Origin: a virus
Length of the DNA stretch: 20,412 bases
IMG/VR virus record: IMGVR_UViG_3300022074_000475
Location: 1 to 20,412 of that record
Reading direction: 5' to 3' (one strand)
Shown here: positions 1-6,158 of the stretch, piece after piece
Numbering within the stretch: position 1 is the first letter of the stretch
Layout of the letters: each line of letters starts with the position of its first letter
Notes under the pieces: model-generated
Databases searched by the model: none
What the model was told of the DNA's origin: nothing
What the model saw: the letters and a program-made list of their open reading frames with translations, nothing else
Position numbers and translations under genes: made by a program

Positions 1-2
1 GT

Positions 3-671
3 ATGCCTAGTATTACTATACCTTTTGTTCAACCATTGCCAATTCAAATAAAACCTATTAAACAGATAAAACAGTTTATTGAACCAATAATAAAACCACT
101 TATTAAAGAAAAAAAAATAGAAGATGTATACGTTGTTCCAACTCCTATTCAGACAAGACCAGCTCCTGAACCCAAACCTATTGTTCAAGCAAAGCCCATT
201 GCAAAAGTTAAAGAAAAAATTGTTGAAGTTGAAGATAAAAAGACAGAGCCAACAAAAGAAGTCGTTAAAGAAACAGTGGGAACAGATATAAAAAAACCTG
301 TTGAAGTTGCAAAAACTAAAGTAGAAGTTAAAACAGTAGTCGTTGATAAACCTACAATAGAACCTATCAATGTAGTTATGAATATTAATATAGATACCCA
401 AGCTATGTTACAAGAACAACCTGATCTATCTAGTTATACAAATAAACAAATGGTAGATGTTGTAGAGCTGCCTAAGGGTGATAAAGATTTTTTTAATGAG
501 ATAGAACTTGCTGGTTACAATAAGTCTATCTATCAATCTAAACAAAAAATGTTGGCTATGTTAGTTACTGATCCGATATTTATATATGAAGTTAAATTAC
601 AAAAAGCTCAAGCTGTAACAGACAGAGCTTATAAGAAATTACAGGAGGCATTAAGTGCAAGGGATATATAG
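3..671 (+). CDS. Pro/Lys/Glu-rich protein of unknown function (222 aa)
   Basis: I do not recognise a family. The first 30 residues are hydrophobic and proline-rich (MPSITIPFVQPLPIQ). Residues about 45-120 are a low-complexity stretch of Pro, Lys, Val and Glu (EPKP, VEVAKTKVEV), similar in composition to the extended spacer of TonB-like proteins. From about residue 130 the composition becomes normal and ends in an amphipathic helical tail. The gene starts two bases inside the window, so its ribosome binding site cannot be seen and a longer upstream start is possible. Its end overlaps the next gene by 17 bases, and the AGGAGG for that gene lies inside it, so the two are probably translated together. 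A virion or envelope-spanning role is only a guess from the composition and the membrane-protein neighbours. Confidence 0.7.
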   Translation: MPSITIPFVQPLPIQIKPIKQIKQFIEPIIKPLIKEKKIEDVYVVPTPIQTRPAPEPKPIVQAKPIAKVKEKIVEVEDKKTEPTKEVVKETVGTDIKKPVEVAKTKVEVKTVVVDKPTIEPINVVMNINIDTQAMLQEQPDLSSYTNKQMVDVVELPKGDKDFFNEIELAGYNKSIYQSKQKMLAMLVTDPIFIYEVKLQKAQAVTDRAYKKLQEALSARDI

Positions 672-999
672 TAAACTACAACTCGTTAGTATTATTTTAG
701 GTGTTGCTGGTATTTTAGGTGGCTTCGTTTACACATGGGGAACATACAATCAACGTCTTGATGCATTAGAACAAAAAGATTTTGTTATCAATCAAACAGT
801 AGACCTATCTGATATAAAAAAAGACATCAAAGAATTAGACAATGATTTGTCTGTTCAAATACAATTTTTACAAGAACAAATACAAAAAGCTAACGTAGAG
901 ATTAACATCAACAAAGCTACAATAGAATACTTAGATGCAAAACTGTTAGAATTGAAACAAGAGAATAACAATCCTTTACTAAATGGATTAGGCTTGTAA
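655..999 (+). CDS. Small membrane-anchored coiled-coil protein (114 aa)
   Basis: The start is GTG, chosen because AGGAGG sits seven bases upstream, inside the end of the previous gene. Residues about 9-28 (LVSIILGVAGILGGFVYTW) form one hydrophobic segment. The rest is charged and predicted by eye to be a long helix or coiled coil, with heptad-like Leu/Ile spacing from about residue 50 to 105. An N-terminal anchor followed by a coiled coil is the topology of an inner-membrane spanin or a structural tether. No sequence signature proves lysis function and no lysozyme is adjacent. The stop overlaps the next start in a TAATG junction. Confidence 0.8.
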   Translation: MQGIYSKLQLVSIILGVAGILGGFVYTWGTYNQRLDALEQKDFVINQTVDLSDIKKDIKELDNDLSVQIQFLQEQIQKANVEININKATIEYLDAKLLELKQENNNPLLNGLGL

Positions 1000-1370
1000 T
1001 GAAACTCTCAGATTCAACGCAAATCTCTCTCCCTGCTCGTAACCTTTTAGCTATCCTACTTGCGGTAGCAGTAGGCACTATGTCTTATTTCACTATTGTT
1101 GAAAGACTTAATTCAGTAGACACCACTCTACAGTTAATGGAAAAAGATTTAGAAGCAGCTAATTCTTTTATTGATGGTGTACCTAAAGGCGATATGGTAT
1201 CTCCACAGATACAAGAAATATATATGCTTGTTGAATATTTGTCAGGCAATGTAGAAAAATTAAAATCACAAATGGAAGAAGAAATACCTATGATTCAAAA
1301 GAATGATATGACTATACAGTTCCATGAAGAAAGATTAATTAGCCTGGAAGAAAAACAAAATGGTCATTGA
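999..1370 (+). CDS. Small membrane-anchored coiled-coil protein (123 aa)
   Basis: The architecture matches the preceding gene: a short polar N-terminus, a transmembrane helix at about residues 15-34 (ARNLLAILLAVAVGTMSYF), then an acidic helical region to the end. The start ATG overlaps the previous stop codon (TAATG), which implies translational coupling. The hydrophobic helix probably anchors it in the host inner membrane with the C-terminal part outside. An i-spanin-like or scaffold-like role is possible but not shown. The last codons overlap the next gene by 11 bases. Confidence 0.8.
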   Translation: MKLSDSTQISLPARNLLAILLAVAVGTMSYFTIVERLNSVDTTLQLMEKDLEAANSFIDGVPKGDMVSPQIQEIYMLVEYLSGNVEKLKSQMEEEIPMIQKNDMTIQFHEERLISLEEKQNGH

Positions 1371-1584
1371 AACTGTTGTATTGTTAAGTTTGTGGATTTA
1401 TGATGGCGGTGATAGAAAGATTGAAGGTTGGTATCATCAAGATAATTTAAGTTCATGTCTATCATCTAAGAGAACAGCAGAAAGAAACTCAGGGGATCAA
1501 TTACAATATACTTGCACTTTAGAGCAATGCGAAATGAGTATAGATCAGACTGGTGTAAAACATTGTAATAAAATATTAGATTAA
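1360..1584 (+). CDS. Small Cys-containing protein, phage conserved type (74 aa)
   Basis: The N-terminus (MVIETVVLLSLWIY) is short and hydrophobic. The remainder is polar with four cysteines at about residues 33, 51, 56 and 69 (SSCLSSKR, YTCTLEQC, KHCNK). The segment with SSCLSSKRTAERNSG recalls small proteins I have seen in marine podophages, but I cannot name a family. The hydrophobic start plus even cysteines fits an exported or membrane-attached protein with disulfides; this is inference. The gene overlaps the preceding gene by 11 bases and meets the next gene tail to tail with a 4-base overlap, so this is the end of the rightward group. Confidence 0.75.
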   Translation: MVIETVVLLSLWIYDGGDRKIEGWYHQDNLSSCLSSKRTAERNSGDQLQYTCTLEQCEMSIDQTGVKHCNKILD

Positions 1585-1958
1585 ATTCTTGAAGAAGCTT
1601 CTTTAGTACGCCACATACCAATACGTTCTTTAGCAAGATTATATAATTCTTTTAATTGTTCATACCTAGCTTTAGCAAAGGCTAAGTTATCATTATGTGT
1701 AAGCATACGATTATCTGCATAAGCTTCAGTAGTGCGAGCAGCATCAGATTTTTCATCTGAGTCTTTCTTAATTGTATTAAGTAGAATCTTTGTATAACCA
1801 TCCATAAGTATATATTGTTGATTGTATTCAGTTAGTGTATCTAGATTGTTTATACAGAAGTTATAAGCTCTTTCAGCAGCAGCTTCATCTAATGTTGTTT
1901 CTTGACCAATTTTAATATCTTTCTTAACTTTTTCAAAGTTGTTTAGATCATATGTCAT
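1581..1958 (-). CDS. Hypothetical helical protein (125 aa)
   Basis: No family is recognised. The sequence is soluble, charged and probably all-helical, with a Lys-rich start and an aromatic/Asn-rich middle (YNQQYILMDGYTKILLN). A good site (AAAGGAGAG, four bases before ATG) supports the start. It is the last gene of the leftward group that begins with the exonuclease at 3910, and overlaps its upstream neighbour by 11 bases. Its stop overlaps the convergent gene's stop, so no space remains for a terminator between the two groups. Confidence 0.75.
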   Translation of the reverse strand: MTYDLNNFEKVKKDIKIGQETTLDEAAAERAYNFCINNLDTLTEYNQQYILMDGYTKILLNTIKKDSDEKSDAARTTEAYADNRMLTHNDNLAFAKARYEQLKELYNLAKERIGMWRTKEASSRI

Positions 1959-2196
1959 TTAACTCTCCTTTCTTTTCTATGTAAGATTTCATTCTTGTAG
2001 ATTTAATTATAGTATGCATTGGAAACTGACGCAAAAACATTTGTTTAGCAATTTCTAATGTATGTGCATCAACTCTTGAATCTACAAGTTTACCTTTTTG
2101 ATCTTCGGCTTCTATGTACCATTTTTTAGGTGCATTTTGTTGATAATCTCTTTGACGCATTTTAGCATCAAGAATATCTAAATGATTATTACTCAA
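1948..2196 (-). CDS. Hypothetical protein, TTG start (82 aa)
   Basis: The family is not recognised. The start is TTG, overlapping the upstream gene's stop as TTGA; AAAGGA lies ten bases before it, and no in-frame ATG is near. The middle (KKWYIEAEDQKGKLVDSR, then AHTLEIAKQMFLRQFP) reads as a short beta hairpin followed by a helix, a small compact fold. It sits in the same leftward operon as the exonuclease and the SSB-like gene, so a DNA-metabolism accessory role is possible but unproven. Confidence 0.7.
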   Translation of the reverse strand: MSNNHLDILDAKMRQRDYQQNAPKKWYIEAEDQKGKLVDSRVDAHTLEIAKQMFLRQFPMHTIIKSTRMKSYIEKKGELNDI

Positions 2197-2657
2197 TTCA
2201 AAGTCCTTTCTATTTTAAATAAATGATTCCATATATGGTCATCTTGTTCGCCAGTTGCAAACAACTCTATCTTTTTATTCTTTCTTGATTTAATCTTATA
2301 GATAGTAGTCCTGGAGTCACTTGACCTGTTATGTGATGATATAATCAAAACAGGTACTTTAGTTTTTCTTTTAGGCACAATCATTGAGCCTTCACTAACA
2401 AAACTATAGCTAGTAATCTTTAGATCTTCTAACATATCCATTATCTTAGGAGCTTCTATAGTAAGATTTTTATCTATAATCTTTGTTAATTTAGGCTCAC
2501 CTTTTGAATGACCAATAATAATTGTAACTAATTTACCATCTAATCTAAAGTTTTCGACAGCAACTTTGCATATATTTTCATGATAACTATCAAAAAAAGC
2601 AGAGTCTAACTCTATAATTTCAGAATCAGAAAGGTAATTTCTGTCCTTTATCGTCAT
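2193..2657 (-). CDS. Hypothetical protein of the recombination operon (154 aa)
   Basis: No family is recognised. I start it at the ATG at 2657 rather than the one 13 codons upstream because GGAG lies six bases before 2657 and the overlap with the SSB-like gene then falls to 32 bases. The protein mixes strands and helices: residues about 35-60 (VAVENFRLDGKLVTIIIGHS) and 95-125 look like beta strands, and the C-terminal part is very basic (KIKSRKNKKIELF). The basic strand-rich C-terminus and the position after exonuclease and SSB-like genes suggest nucleic-acid contact; that is inference. Confidence 0.7.
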   Translation of the reverse strand: MTIKDRNYLSDSEIIELDSAFFDSYHENICKVAVENFRLDGKLVTIIIGHSKGEPKLTKIIDKNLTIEAPKIMDMLEDLKITSYSFVSEGSMIVPKRKTKVPVLIISSHNRSSDSRTTIYKIKSRKNKKIELFATGEQDDHIWNHLFKIERTLN

Positions 2658-3132
2658 ATTCTGCTCCAACTTCTTCTGATTCCATACTTGATGCATGTAA
2701 TAAATTTACAGCACGTTTAACATATTTAATTTGATCACCAAATGATATTTCTTTATCAAGAGATGCAACACTTATGTCATTGACAGCTCTTACTCTAACC
2801 ATACCTGCAGCTTGTACAGATGAATCAATAGAATTATTTGGTTTTTGTTTAGTTGGTTTACTTTCTTGATTAACATCTTCATCAATTACATCTAAACCAT
2901 CTACTGCTTTTAGTTCTTTAGCAGTATATGCTTTACCATTCTTACTGTAACCATTAAATTCAATCCAATCGCCTTCTTTTAGACTCATTGGATCTCCACC
3001 ATCACTCATAAGTTTTGAATTCCAATAAACAGTAACATCATTGCCACTTAGTTTTGCAGGAATCCAGAATTTAATTTCACTACCTTCTGAGTAATCCCTT
3101 GCGTCTTTCTTTAGTTGTGCTTGATAAGCCAT
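2626..3132 (-). CDS. Single-stranded DNA-binding-like protein with SSB-type C-terminal tail (168 aa)
   Basis: The start at 3132 is set by a strong AGGAGG five bases upstream; the reading frame stays open 24 codons further but without support. Residues about 16-76 alternate hydrophobic strands (IKFWIPAKL, DVTVYWNSK, GDWIEFNGYSKNGKAYTAKEL) as an OB-fold would. Residues 84-105 are a polar linker (ESKPTKQKPNN). The last residues (EYDDKGQKLPF) are acidic with a terminal Pro-Phe, like the tail by which bacterial SSB recruits partners. The exonuclease lies 16 bases upstream in the same operon, as in phage recombination modules. The fold is read by eye, and a simple unrelated acidic protein remains possible. 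Confidence 0.6.
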   Translation of the reverse strand: MAYQAQLKKDARDYSEGSEIKFWIPAKLSGNDVTVYWNSKLMSDGGDPMSLKEGDWIEFNGYSKNGKAYTAKELKAVDGLDVIDEDVNQESKPTKQKPNNSIDSSVQAAGMVRVRAVNDISVASLDKEISFGDQIKYVKRAVNLLHASSMESEEVGAEYDDKGQKLPF

Positions 3133-3148
3133 ACTTCCTCCTCTTAGT

Positions 3149-3910
3149 TTAAGACCAATACCGATAAGCGATTTTTCTAGTTTCATCATCCCATTTGTAC
3201 CCATCTGTGTTTAATACTGTATATTTGATGAACTCTTTTGCATCTTTAAACAGTTTGTTATTTTTTTCTATTTTCTTAAATACATCTAACATAAAAGTAC
3301 TTTCTCTTTCTACTATATTAGGTGGTATCTCAAATAGACCTACTTTCTTATCTGTTGCATATAAGAGAGCAGTTCGTTTATTCATCAACATACCATACAA
3401 TGAAGCTTGTCTTACATGAGCTAATTTTGTTTTATATGGATCTGTTGGGAATGCCATTGTTGCTTTTGTGTCAACAATTATATCTTCGAACTCAAAATCT
3501 GGAACATAAGTAATACTTTGTTTCAAACCTTTACGTCTAATAATAGTTTTTTTGTTATAATTTAATAGTTTTTGATCTATATTTTTAAGTACATCAGTAA
3601 AGTTTTTGGCTATATATCCCACTTTATCTAACTGTTTAGGTATAACACCTTGATCTTCTCTAAGTAGATCCTCAGCCATTTGTGTAAATGTATTATAAGC
3701 AACAGCTTTTACATCTATTTCTCCAGGTGCTGTTAAGCCAACATGAGCTGCATGTTCTGATGCATTACCCATTGTCATACTATAATTAGTTTTAGATGTT
3801 ACATTAAAATAATTACGTATTAACCATAATGCAGGACTATCAACAAAATCATTGCCTCTACTGGCACTATGTCGATATTCCTTATTTAGTATAGGATTGG
3901 TCTTTTTCAT
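3149..3910 (-). CDS. PD-(D/E)XK exonuclease, RecB/Cas4-like
   Basis: Numbered from the GTG at 3919, motifs appear in the order expected for the RecB-type nuclease family: a Gly/His block MGNASEHAAH (51-59), the metal-binding Asp in VPDFEF (D141), D-T-K in IVDTKA (D150, K152), and QxxxY in RQASLY (Q171, Y175). These are the residues that hold Mg2+ and DNA in RecB, Cas4 and lambda-type exonucleases. I prefer ATG 3910 over GTG 3919, with GTGAG four bases ahead; three residues differ. Likely role: 5'-end resection or processing of phage DNA together with the SSB-like product of the next gene. It is the first gene of the leftward group and faces the DUF6456-like gene across a 66-base divergent promoter region. 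Confidence 0.85.
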   Translation of the reverse strand: MKKTNPILNKEYRHSASRGNDFVDSPALWLIRNYFNVTSKTNYSMTMGNASEHAAHVGLTAPGEIDVKAVAYNTFTQMAEDLLREDQGVIPKQLDKVGYIAKNFTDVLKNIDQKLLNYNKKTIIRRKGLKQSITYVPDFEFEDIIVDTKATMAFPTDPYKTKLAHVRQASLYGMLMNKRTALLYATDKKVGLFEIPPNIVERESTFMLDVFKKIEKNNKLFKDAKEFIKYTVLNTDGYKWDDETRKIAYRYWS

Positions 3911-3976
3911 ATTACTCACTTTCTAATTAATCATATTCGTTGATTAAATTCAACAAATCATATTATATATTTACAT
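3911..3976. promoter_or_regulatory. Divergent promoter/operator between exonuclease and DUF6456-like gene
   Basis: The spacer between two head-to-head genes holds a dyad, GTTGA at 3939-3943 and TCAAC at 3950-3954, flanked on both sides by direct copies of AATCATATT (3929-3937 and 3956-3964). Rightward, TTGATT (3940) and TATTAT (3961) could be -35 and -10 with 15 bases between them; leftward, TTGTTG and TATGAT are similarly placed. The dyad therefore lies where one protein could control both promoters. The short promoter spacing makes the assignment tentative. Confidence 0.45.
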
Positions 3977-4438
3977 ATGGATAAAGAAGATAAACGAGAT
4001 ATAGCACCAGTTTTAAAACAAGGTAGCTATGTACGTGTTATGAATCTTCGTGAATGTTCACTTGATACTCTCCGCAATAGAAATCTTGTATCTGACATAC
4101 AATACTCTGCTGGTTTAAAATATCGTAAATTATATGAACTTTCTCTTATAGGCACTCGTACTGCTGGTTTATCTGAAAAGATAGATGTTGTTAGTAAAGG
4201 TGATATAGCTGATTACAAACTTGATGCTATGCAAGAATTAGCCAGGTGCAATTCTGCTGTAGGACCAACATCAGCTATAGTTCTTGATCTTGTTTGTGGT
4301 GAAGGTTACTCTATATCTGATTTAAATCGTAAAATGAAATGGTCTAAATACTATGGCGGTCATAGATTAAGAGAAGCTTTAGGAGAAGCTGCATTCCACT
4401 TTGGTCTACAAAGTAAAGGAAATACAATTCGTGGCTAA
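3977..4438 (+). CDS. DUF6456-like helix-turn-helix protein (153 aa)
   Basis: The pattern matches the DUF6456 family found mainly in Alphaproteobacteria and their phages: an N-terminal segment with ISDIQYSAGLKYRKLYE-type spacing (here VSDIQYSAGLKYRKLYE, 38-54), a middle stretch A-R-C-N-S-A-V-G-P (89-97), a hydrophobic helix with VCGEGYSISDL (106-116), then a W plus HRLREALGEAAFHFGL (129-144). The 106-144 part looks like a helix-turn-helix with the recognition helix near KMKWSKYYGGHRLR. A transcriptional role is plausible. No Shine-Dalgarno sequence precedes the ATG, so the message may be leaderless or nearly so. It overlaps the HNH gene by 8 bases. Confidence 0.7.
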   Translation: MDKEDKRDIAPVLKQGSYVRVMNLRECSLDTLRNRNLVSDIQYSAGLKYRKLYELSLIGTRTAGLSEKIDVVSKGDIADYKLDAMQELARCNSAVGPTSAIVLDLVCGEGYSISDLNRKMKWSKYYGGHRLREALGEAAFHFGLQSKGNTIRG

Positions 4439-4754
4439 ACGTAAACGTATAGACAAATCTTTATTCGATCCTAGTATACCTACTAGACATAGATCAAATA
4501 AGCATTTAAACAGTATTAGAGAGCATCCTTGCTGTGTTTGTAAGACAGACTATGGAATACATGCACATCATATTACATTTACACAATATTCTGCTATGGG
4601 ATTAAAAGTTTGTGACTCTAAAACCGTACCATTATGTGGATTTCATCATATGGAATTACATCAACAATATGGCAATGAACGCAAATTCTGGTTAAACTAT
4701 TGTTTAGAACCGACAATTTATGCTGCTATTTTATGGGATATAACTTGTAAATGA
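4431..4754 (+). CDS. HNH/DUF968-type zinc endonuclease-like protein (107 aa)
   Basis: I start this at GTG 4431 (AAAGGA ten bases upstream) rather than TTG 4401. Numbered from there, a zinc knuckle C34-C-V-C37 is followed by HAHHIT (44-49), then LKVCDSKTVPLCGFHHMELHQ (59-78) with C61, C69, H72, H73 and H77, and GNERKFW. Cys pair, His-His, C-x-x-H-H and a late His is the layout of small HNH nucleases of the DUF968/Ref type. Such phage enzymes nick or cut DNA and often sit near recombination genes, as here. The 8-base overlap with the DUF6456-like gene and an ATGA junction downstream suggest one transcript. Confidence 0.75.
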   Translation: MAKRKRIDKSLFDPSIPTRHRSNKHLNSIREHPCCVCKTDYGIHAHHITFTQYSAMGLKVCDSKTVPLCGFHHMELHQQYGNERKFWLNYCLEPTIYAAILWDITCK

Positions 4755-4807
4755 CTTCCAACTCATATATAAATACTAATTACACTAGAATAGGTGTGCT
4801 TAAATGA
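4751..4807 (+). CDS. Possible 18-codon micro-ORF bridging two genes
   Basis: An 18-codon frame starts in an ATGA overlap with the HNH gene stop and ends in another ATGA overlap with the metallopeptidase start. Its product would be MTSNSYINTNYTRIGVLK. The double overlap fits either a real micropeptide or a coupling device that carries ribosomes across the 49-base gap. The downstream gene also has its own weak AGGTG, so the frame may be chance. Confidence 0.3.
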   Translation: MTSNSYINTNYTRIGVLK

Positions 4808-5166
4808 AACTTCCTTTACAAGTTAAAGTAGGTTATAGAACAATAGATATTGTTTATTCATCACCTGAATTTAAATCTGATAATATGACAGATTGCTATG
4901 GACAATATCTTGACAGACAATCAAAAATAGAAATACAGCCAGGATTAAAACCTGAAGAAGAAGCAAATACAATAATTCATGAGCTTTTGCATTGTGTGTT
5001 TAAGTACATTGGTGAAACTAACGAAGGTATGGCACTAGCTGATGGTACTGCAGAAGAACGTGTAGTACTTAATACAGCTAATGTAATCCAACCATTATTC
5101 TTTATGGATAATCCCAACTTACTCGTCTATATCACGAAGCTTTTGAGAAGCCCTGCTAGTAAGTGA
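4804..5166 (+). CDS. HELLH zinc metallopeptidase-like protein (120 aa)
   Basis: The protein carries the zinc-peptidase motif HELLH at residues 59-63 within NTIIHELLHCVF, and a downstream Glu pair (E84-E85 in GTAEERVV) placed where the third zinc ligand would fall. An N-terminal beta-rich part (QVKVGYRTIDIVY, SKIEIQPGL) leads into the helix holding the motif, as in small ImmA/IrrE- or SprT-like domains. Substrate is unknown; phage versions may cleave a host regulator or mature a phage protein. The last 48 bases overlap, antisense, the end of the small membrane gene at 5119-5265. Confidence 0.7.
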   Translation: MKLPLQVKVGYRTIDIVYSSPEFKSDNMTDCYGQYLDRQSKIEIQPGLKPEEEANTIIHELLHCVFKYIGETNEGMALADGTAEERVVLNTANVIQPLFFMDNPNLLVYITKLLRSPASK

Positions 5167-5265
5167 TTTTAGATCATCAAGTATTTCTTGCATGTCTACT
5201 TTTAGTTTCTTGTATGATCTACTAAAGATCCAACCAAGAATTAGTCCTAATATAAAATACCACAT
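5119..5265 (-). CDS. Small single-pass membrane protein (48 aa)
   Basis: The product starts MWYFILGLILGWIFSRSYKK: one hydrophobic helix (residues 2-15) followed by a basic stop-transfer stretch and a charged amphipathic helix ending RDIDE. AAAGGA lies five bases before the ATG, as for most genes of this leftward cluster, and this is the main reason for calling it. Its last 48 bases overlap the 3' end of the metallopeptidase gene on the opposite strand, so the tails of the two transcripts are complementary. Function is unknown; it is the last gene of the leftward early cluster. Confidence 0.65.
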   Translation of the reverse strand: MWYFILGLILGWIFSRSYKKLKVDMQEILDDLKSLTSRASQKLRDIDE

Positions 5266-5286
5266 ATTTATCCTTTCTATTTTAGC

Positions 5287-5413
5287 GAGAGAGCCTAAGG
5301 AATCGCACCTGTCGTTATGGCTTTGCCGCTCTCTCTAACTAGTCGAGAGAATAACTTCTGTTATGACTGATAACCTAGGTCTAAATTATTGCTTAACAAT
5401 AAATCATTCTCTC
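5287..5413 (-). other. Two tandem long-range hairpins between early genes
   Basis: The 165-base gap between the 172 aa gene and the 48 aa gene holds two stems. One pairs GAGAGAGC (5287-5294) with GCTCTCTC (5328-5335) and encloses a GGC-TTT-GCC mini-hairpin. The other pairs 5345-5357 with 5401-5413: eight perfect pairs plus five more including two G-U pairs that exist only on the minus strand, and it encloses a TTATTG-CTTAA-CAATAA hairpin (5386-5402). The strand preference points to RNA in the leftward message. No T-tract follows, so RNase III-like processing or mRNA stabilisation fits better than termination. Confidence 0.5.
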
Positions 5414-5430
5414 TATCCCATAAGGAATAT

Positions 5431-5949
5431 CTATTTACTTTCTATCTGTAATGGATTGTAGTCAAGGTTGATACCAGCATCTTTACTTAATACATTACCC
5501 ACTACCTGCATTATATTAGAATCAGAACCTGCTGACCAAATAATATCTTTAGCTCGTTGATGTGCTTGATCTAATGTTAACATAGCTTTACCTTCAGGTG
5601 TTTTAACAAACTCACGATCAAGTGTTTTCTTAGCTAACTTAGTTAAGGCACTTACTATATTATGATAAGAATCATTATGAGTATGCATATGAATATCTTC
5701 AGCTCTAAACATTCTTTTTATTGTATTATCCATATGATAAAGAAGTTTATTGTATTTAGTTTCTAATGATTGTAGTTCTGCTAGTTCTTTCTTAAGACCT
5801 ACTTGTTCTACATATTTAGGATATAATTTCTTAACCATCTTTTCTTTAGCACTAGATTCTTTTAGTTCTAATGATCTTTTGTGATTGTATATCTCATCAT
5901 TTACTCTTTGTAAGAAATACTCTCGTTGTCGTTCACTCATTTTAGCCAT
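5431..5949 (-). CDS. Hypothetical coiled-coil protein (172 aa)
   Basis: The family is not recognised. Residues 1-90 are strongly helical and charged with a probable coiled coil (VGLKKELAELQSLETKYNKLLYHMDN); the middle has a His-rich patch (DIHMHTHNDSYHN, about residues 95-107); the C-terminal third is a mixed domain ending NLDYNPLQIESK. A GGAAAG site is present ahead of the ATG; a second ATG three codons on is less well placed. It lies 13 bases after the zinc-ribbon gene and is probably on the same leftward transcript. The His patch could bind metal, but this is only suggested by composition. Confidence 0.75.
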   Translation of the reverse strand: MAKMSERQREYFLQRVNDEIYNHKRSLELKESSAKEKMVKKLYPKYVEQVGLKKELAELQSLETKYNKLLYHMDNTIKRMFRAEDIHMHTHNDSYHNIVSALTKLAKKTLDREFVKTPEGKAMLTLDQAHQRAKDIIWSAGSDSNIMQVVGNVLSKDAGINLDYNPLQIESK

Positions 5950-5962
5950 CGTACTTTCCTTT

Positions 5963-6121
5963 CTATTTATTTTCTATTTTTTTTAATTTAAATCTTTCAT
6001 AACAATTTCTATTTTTACATTCAAATGAACAAAATATAGCTGTTTGTTGAGCATGATCAAATTCTATGTTACATTGTTTACAATTAGATTTATATTTTAC
6101 TTTCCATCTCCATGTTGCCAT
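5963..6121 (-). CDS. Small zinc-ribbon protein (52 aa)
   Basis: The product has C-x-x-C at residues 14-17 (CKQC), C-x-x-x-C at 31-35 (FCSFEC) and a further Cys at 40, with basic residues around them (RWKVKYKSN, YERFKLKK). The spacing and the aromatic before the second pair are typical of a treble-clef or zinc-ribbon module that binds nucleic acid or protein. AAAGG about ten bases before the ATG gives modest support for translation. It is preceded by about 140 bases of hairpins and followed closely by the 172 aa gene. Function unknown; small zinc ribbons of phages often bind host polymerase or nucleases, but nothing here proves it. Confidence 0.65.
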   Translation of the reverse strand: MATWRWKVKYKSNCKQCNIEFDHAQQTAIFCSFECKNRNCYERFKLKKIENK

Positions 6122-6158
6122 AGTTTAGAACCTTTCGTTTTTGGTTGTTCAAGTAACA

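Noticed and set aside
2193-2696. Longer start at 2696 for the 154 aa gene
   Set aside because: The ATG at 2657 has GGAG at correct spacing while the one at 2696 has none and increases the overlap with the SSB-like gene.
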